From assembly GCA_033763575.1 (NCBI GenBank), contig JANRKF010000020.1:1-6164 (forward strand): DNA of 6,164 nucleotides, given 5' to 3'. The notes under the pieces were generated by a model. The model had not been told where the DNA came from. It did no database searches and worked only from the letters and a program-made list of their open reading frames with translations. The position numbers and the translations under genes are program-made. Every line of letters begins with the position of its first letter. Within the stretch, counting starts at the first letter, position 1. Shown piece by piece: positions 5,365 through 6,164 of the stretch. The stretch comes from JANRKF01 sp033763575 (GTDB lineage Bacteria > Pseudomonadota > Alphaproteobacteria > Rickettsiales > SXRF01).

Positions 5365-5459
5365 GAGTTATAAGTTGCGGGTTGTGAGCAGTAGCGAGTA
5401 AGCCGGAAACAAGAAAACAATTAAGAAACGCTTCCAACTTGTCACCAACAACTCGCAAC
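5365..5459. repeat. Inverted repeat of 7-bp periodic units in the ntrY-ntrX gap
   Basis: GTTGCGGGTTGT (5374-5385) and ACAACTCGCAAC (5448-5459) are inverted copies matching at 11 of 12 bases; the mismatch can pair as G:U in RNA. The left arm is built of successive heptamers GAGTTAT, AAGTTGC, GGGTTGT (5365-5385). Read on the minus strand, the right arm has a similar 7-base rhythm (GGTTGCG, AGTTGTT, then AGTTGGA after one divergent unit). This is a third palindromic intergenic repeat, unrelated in sequence to the other two. No gene or clear promoter was seen in this 110-base gap. Confidence 0.65.
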
Positions 5460-5462
5460 CAG

Positions 5463-6164
5463 CTATGCGGCATTTATATCACATTGTTGCATAAAAGAAA
5501 GCGTTACTTTCGCGCCACAGTCTGGGTTATTTTCCATGGATAACAAGCCGTTATGATCATCGACGATTTTCTTCACAATCGCCAGCCCCAGCCCCATTCC
5601 CTTGGCCCTGGTCGTCACATAGGGCTCCAGCATTTTGCTCGCTTCCTCGGTCGGGAAGCCGACGCCGTTATCCTGCACCGAGAGGGTAATCGCATCCGGG
5701 CTTTGAGCGAGTGTGACCCGAATCACACCTTTATCGGAAGCGTCCGGCCGCGCCTCGATCGACTCTGCGGCGTTCTTGACCAGATTGGTTAATATCTGGG
5801 TGATCTGGCGCTCATCACATTTAAAAGGCACCGGCGCGGCGGGCACATCCGCCACCACATCCATCGCTGGAAACGCCACCTGCGATGAGAATACCGACTT
5901 ACGCACAATGCCCGCCAGATCCTCGGTGACAAAACGTGCCGTCGGCATCCGCGCAAAGGCCACGAATTCTTCCACCATCTTGCCGATATCGCCGACATGC
6001 TTGGTGATGGTGTCGAGATAGCGCGTGTAATTTTCGGCATCCTCGGTGATGAATTTCAAATATTTTTTCTTGAGCCGTTCGGCGGAAAGCTGGATCGGTG
6101 TCAGCGGGTTTTTAATTTCATGCGCCACCCGCCGCGCCACATCCGCCCACGCGGCATTGCGCTG
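5463..6164 (-). CDS. ntrY: Nitrogen regulation sensor histidine kinase NtrY, C-terminal part (N-terminus outside window)
   Basis: NtrY is a membrane-bound sensor kinase that phosphorylates NtrX. Only the last 233 residues lie in the window, and the frame remains open to base 6164. They hold the dimerisation and phosphotransfer helix AWADVARRVAHEIKNPLTP with the phospho-accepting His at fragment residue 15, followed by IQLSAERLKKKY. The catalytic domain shows the N box (LTNLVKNAAESI), the G1 box (DNGVGFP) and the G2 box (GMGLGLAIVKKIVDDH). The membrane segments, HAMP and PAS regions expected for NtrY lie upstream of the window. A GTG at 6140 could be mistaken for a start, but it falls inside the conserved H-box helix and the alignment continues beyond it, so the gene is cut only by the window edge. 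Its stop lies 110 bases before ntrX. Confidence 0.95.
   Translation of the reverse strand, partial: QRNAAWADVARRVAHEIKNPLTPIQLSAERLKKKYLKFITEDAENYTRYLDTITKHVGDIGKMVEEFVAFARMPTARFVTEDLAGIVRKSVFSSQVAFPAMDVVADVPAAPVPFKCDERQITQILTNLVKNAAESIEARPDASDKGVIRVTLAQSPDAITLSVQDNGVGFPTEEASKMLEPYVTTRAKGMGLGLAIVKKIVDDHNGLLSMENNPDCGAKVTLSFMQQCDINAA

Noticed and set aside
4378..5373. Long plus-strand open frame of 331 codons opposite ntrX
   Set aside because: It is antisense to an intact NtrX with all its domains; its His/Arg-rich translation is typical of a shadow frame in GC-rich DNA.

Overview
The window looks like alphaproteobacterial chromosome of moderately high GC. The strongest taxonomic clue is the adjacent pair NtrY (histidine kinase) and NtrX (response regulator) followed by HflX, a neighbourhood typical of Alphaproteobacteria. 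The lineage cannot be fixed more closely from sequence alone. All genes except the first lie on the minus strand.

Layout from left to right: (1) the 3' end of tsaD (+ strand, 1-267), whose last codons form a perfect bidirectional terminator hairpin; (2) a convergent minus-strand gene for a secreted, cysteine-rich, internally duplicated protein (276-1511); (3) an AT-rich gap (1512-1742) with a good Shine-Dalgarno, a -10 hexamer and several inverted repeats; (4) an orphan ModA-like periplasmic binding protein (1743-2624), overlapping the 3' end of (5) hflX (2581-3843); (6) ntrX (3967-5352); (7) the C-terminal half of ntrY (5463-6164, continuing beyond the window). In transcription order the minus strand reads ntrY, ntrX, hflX, modA-like, cysteine-rich gene.

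The most striking feature is that every junction in the ntrY-ntrX-hflX-modA run carries a palindromic repeat, each of a different type. The hflX/modA-like junction holds a 103-bp GC-rich nested palindrome flanked by an exact 11-bp direct repeat, which looks like a target-site duplication. Element plus one repeat copy is 114 bp (38 codons), so the insertion sits in frame inside the signal peptide of the ModA-like protein. It also replaced the stop codon of the overlapping hflX gene. Removing it in silico restores a textbook 19-residue signal peptide and a short HflX tail. The ntrX/hflX junction consists wholly of a second palindrome with perfect 24-bp arms, one of which contains the hflX ribosome-binding region. 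The ntrY/ntrX junction has a third inverted repeat built from 7-bp periodic units.

Functionally, NtrY/NtrX form a two-component system linked to nitrogen or redox sensing. HflX is a ribosome-associated GTPase and TsaD makes the t6A tRNA modification. The ModA-like protein has no visible permease or ATPase partner, and the role of the cysteine-rich protein is unknown. No RNA genes, CRISPR array or transposase gene were seen.
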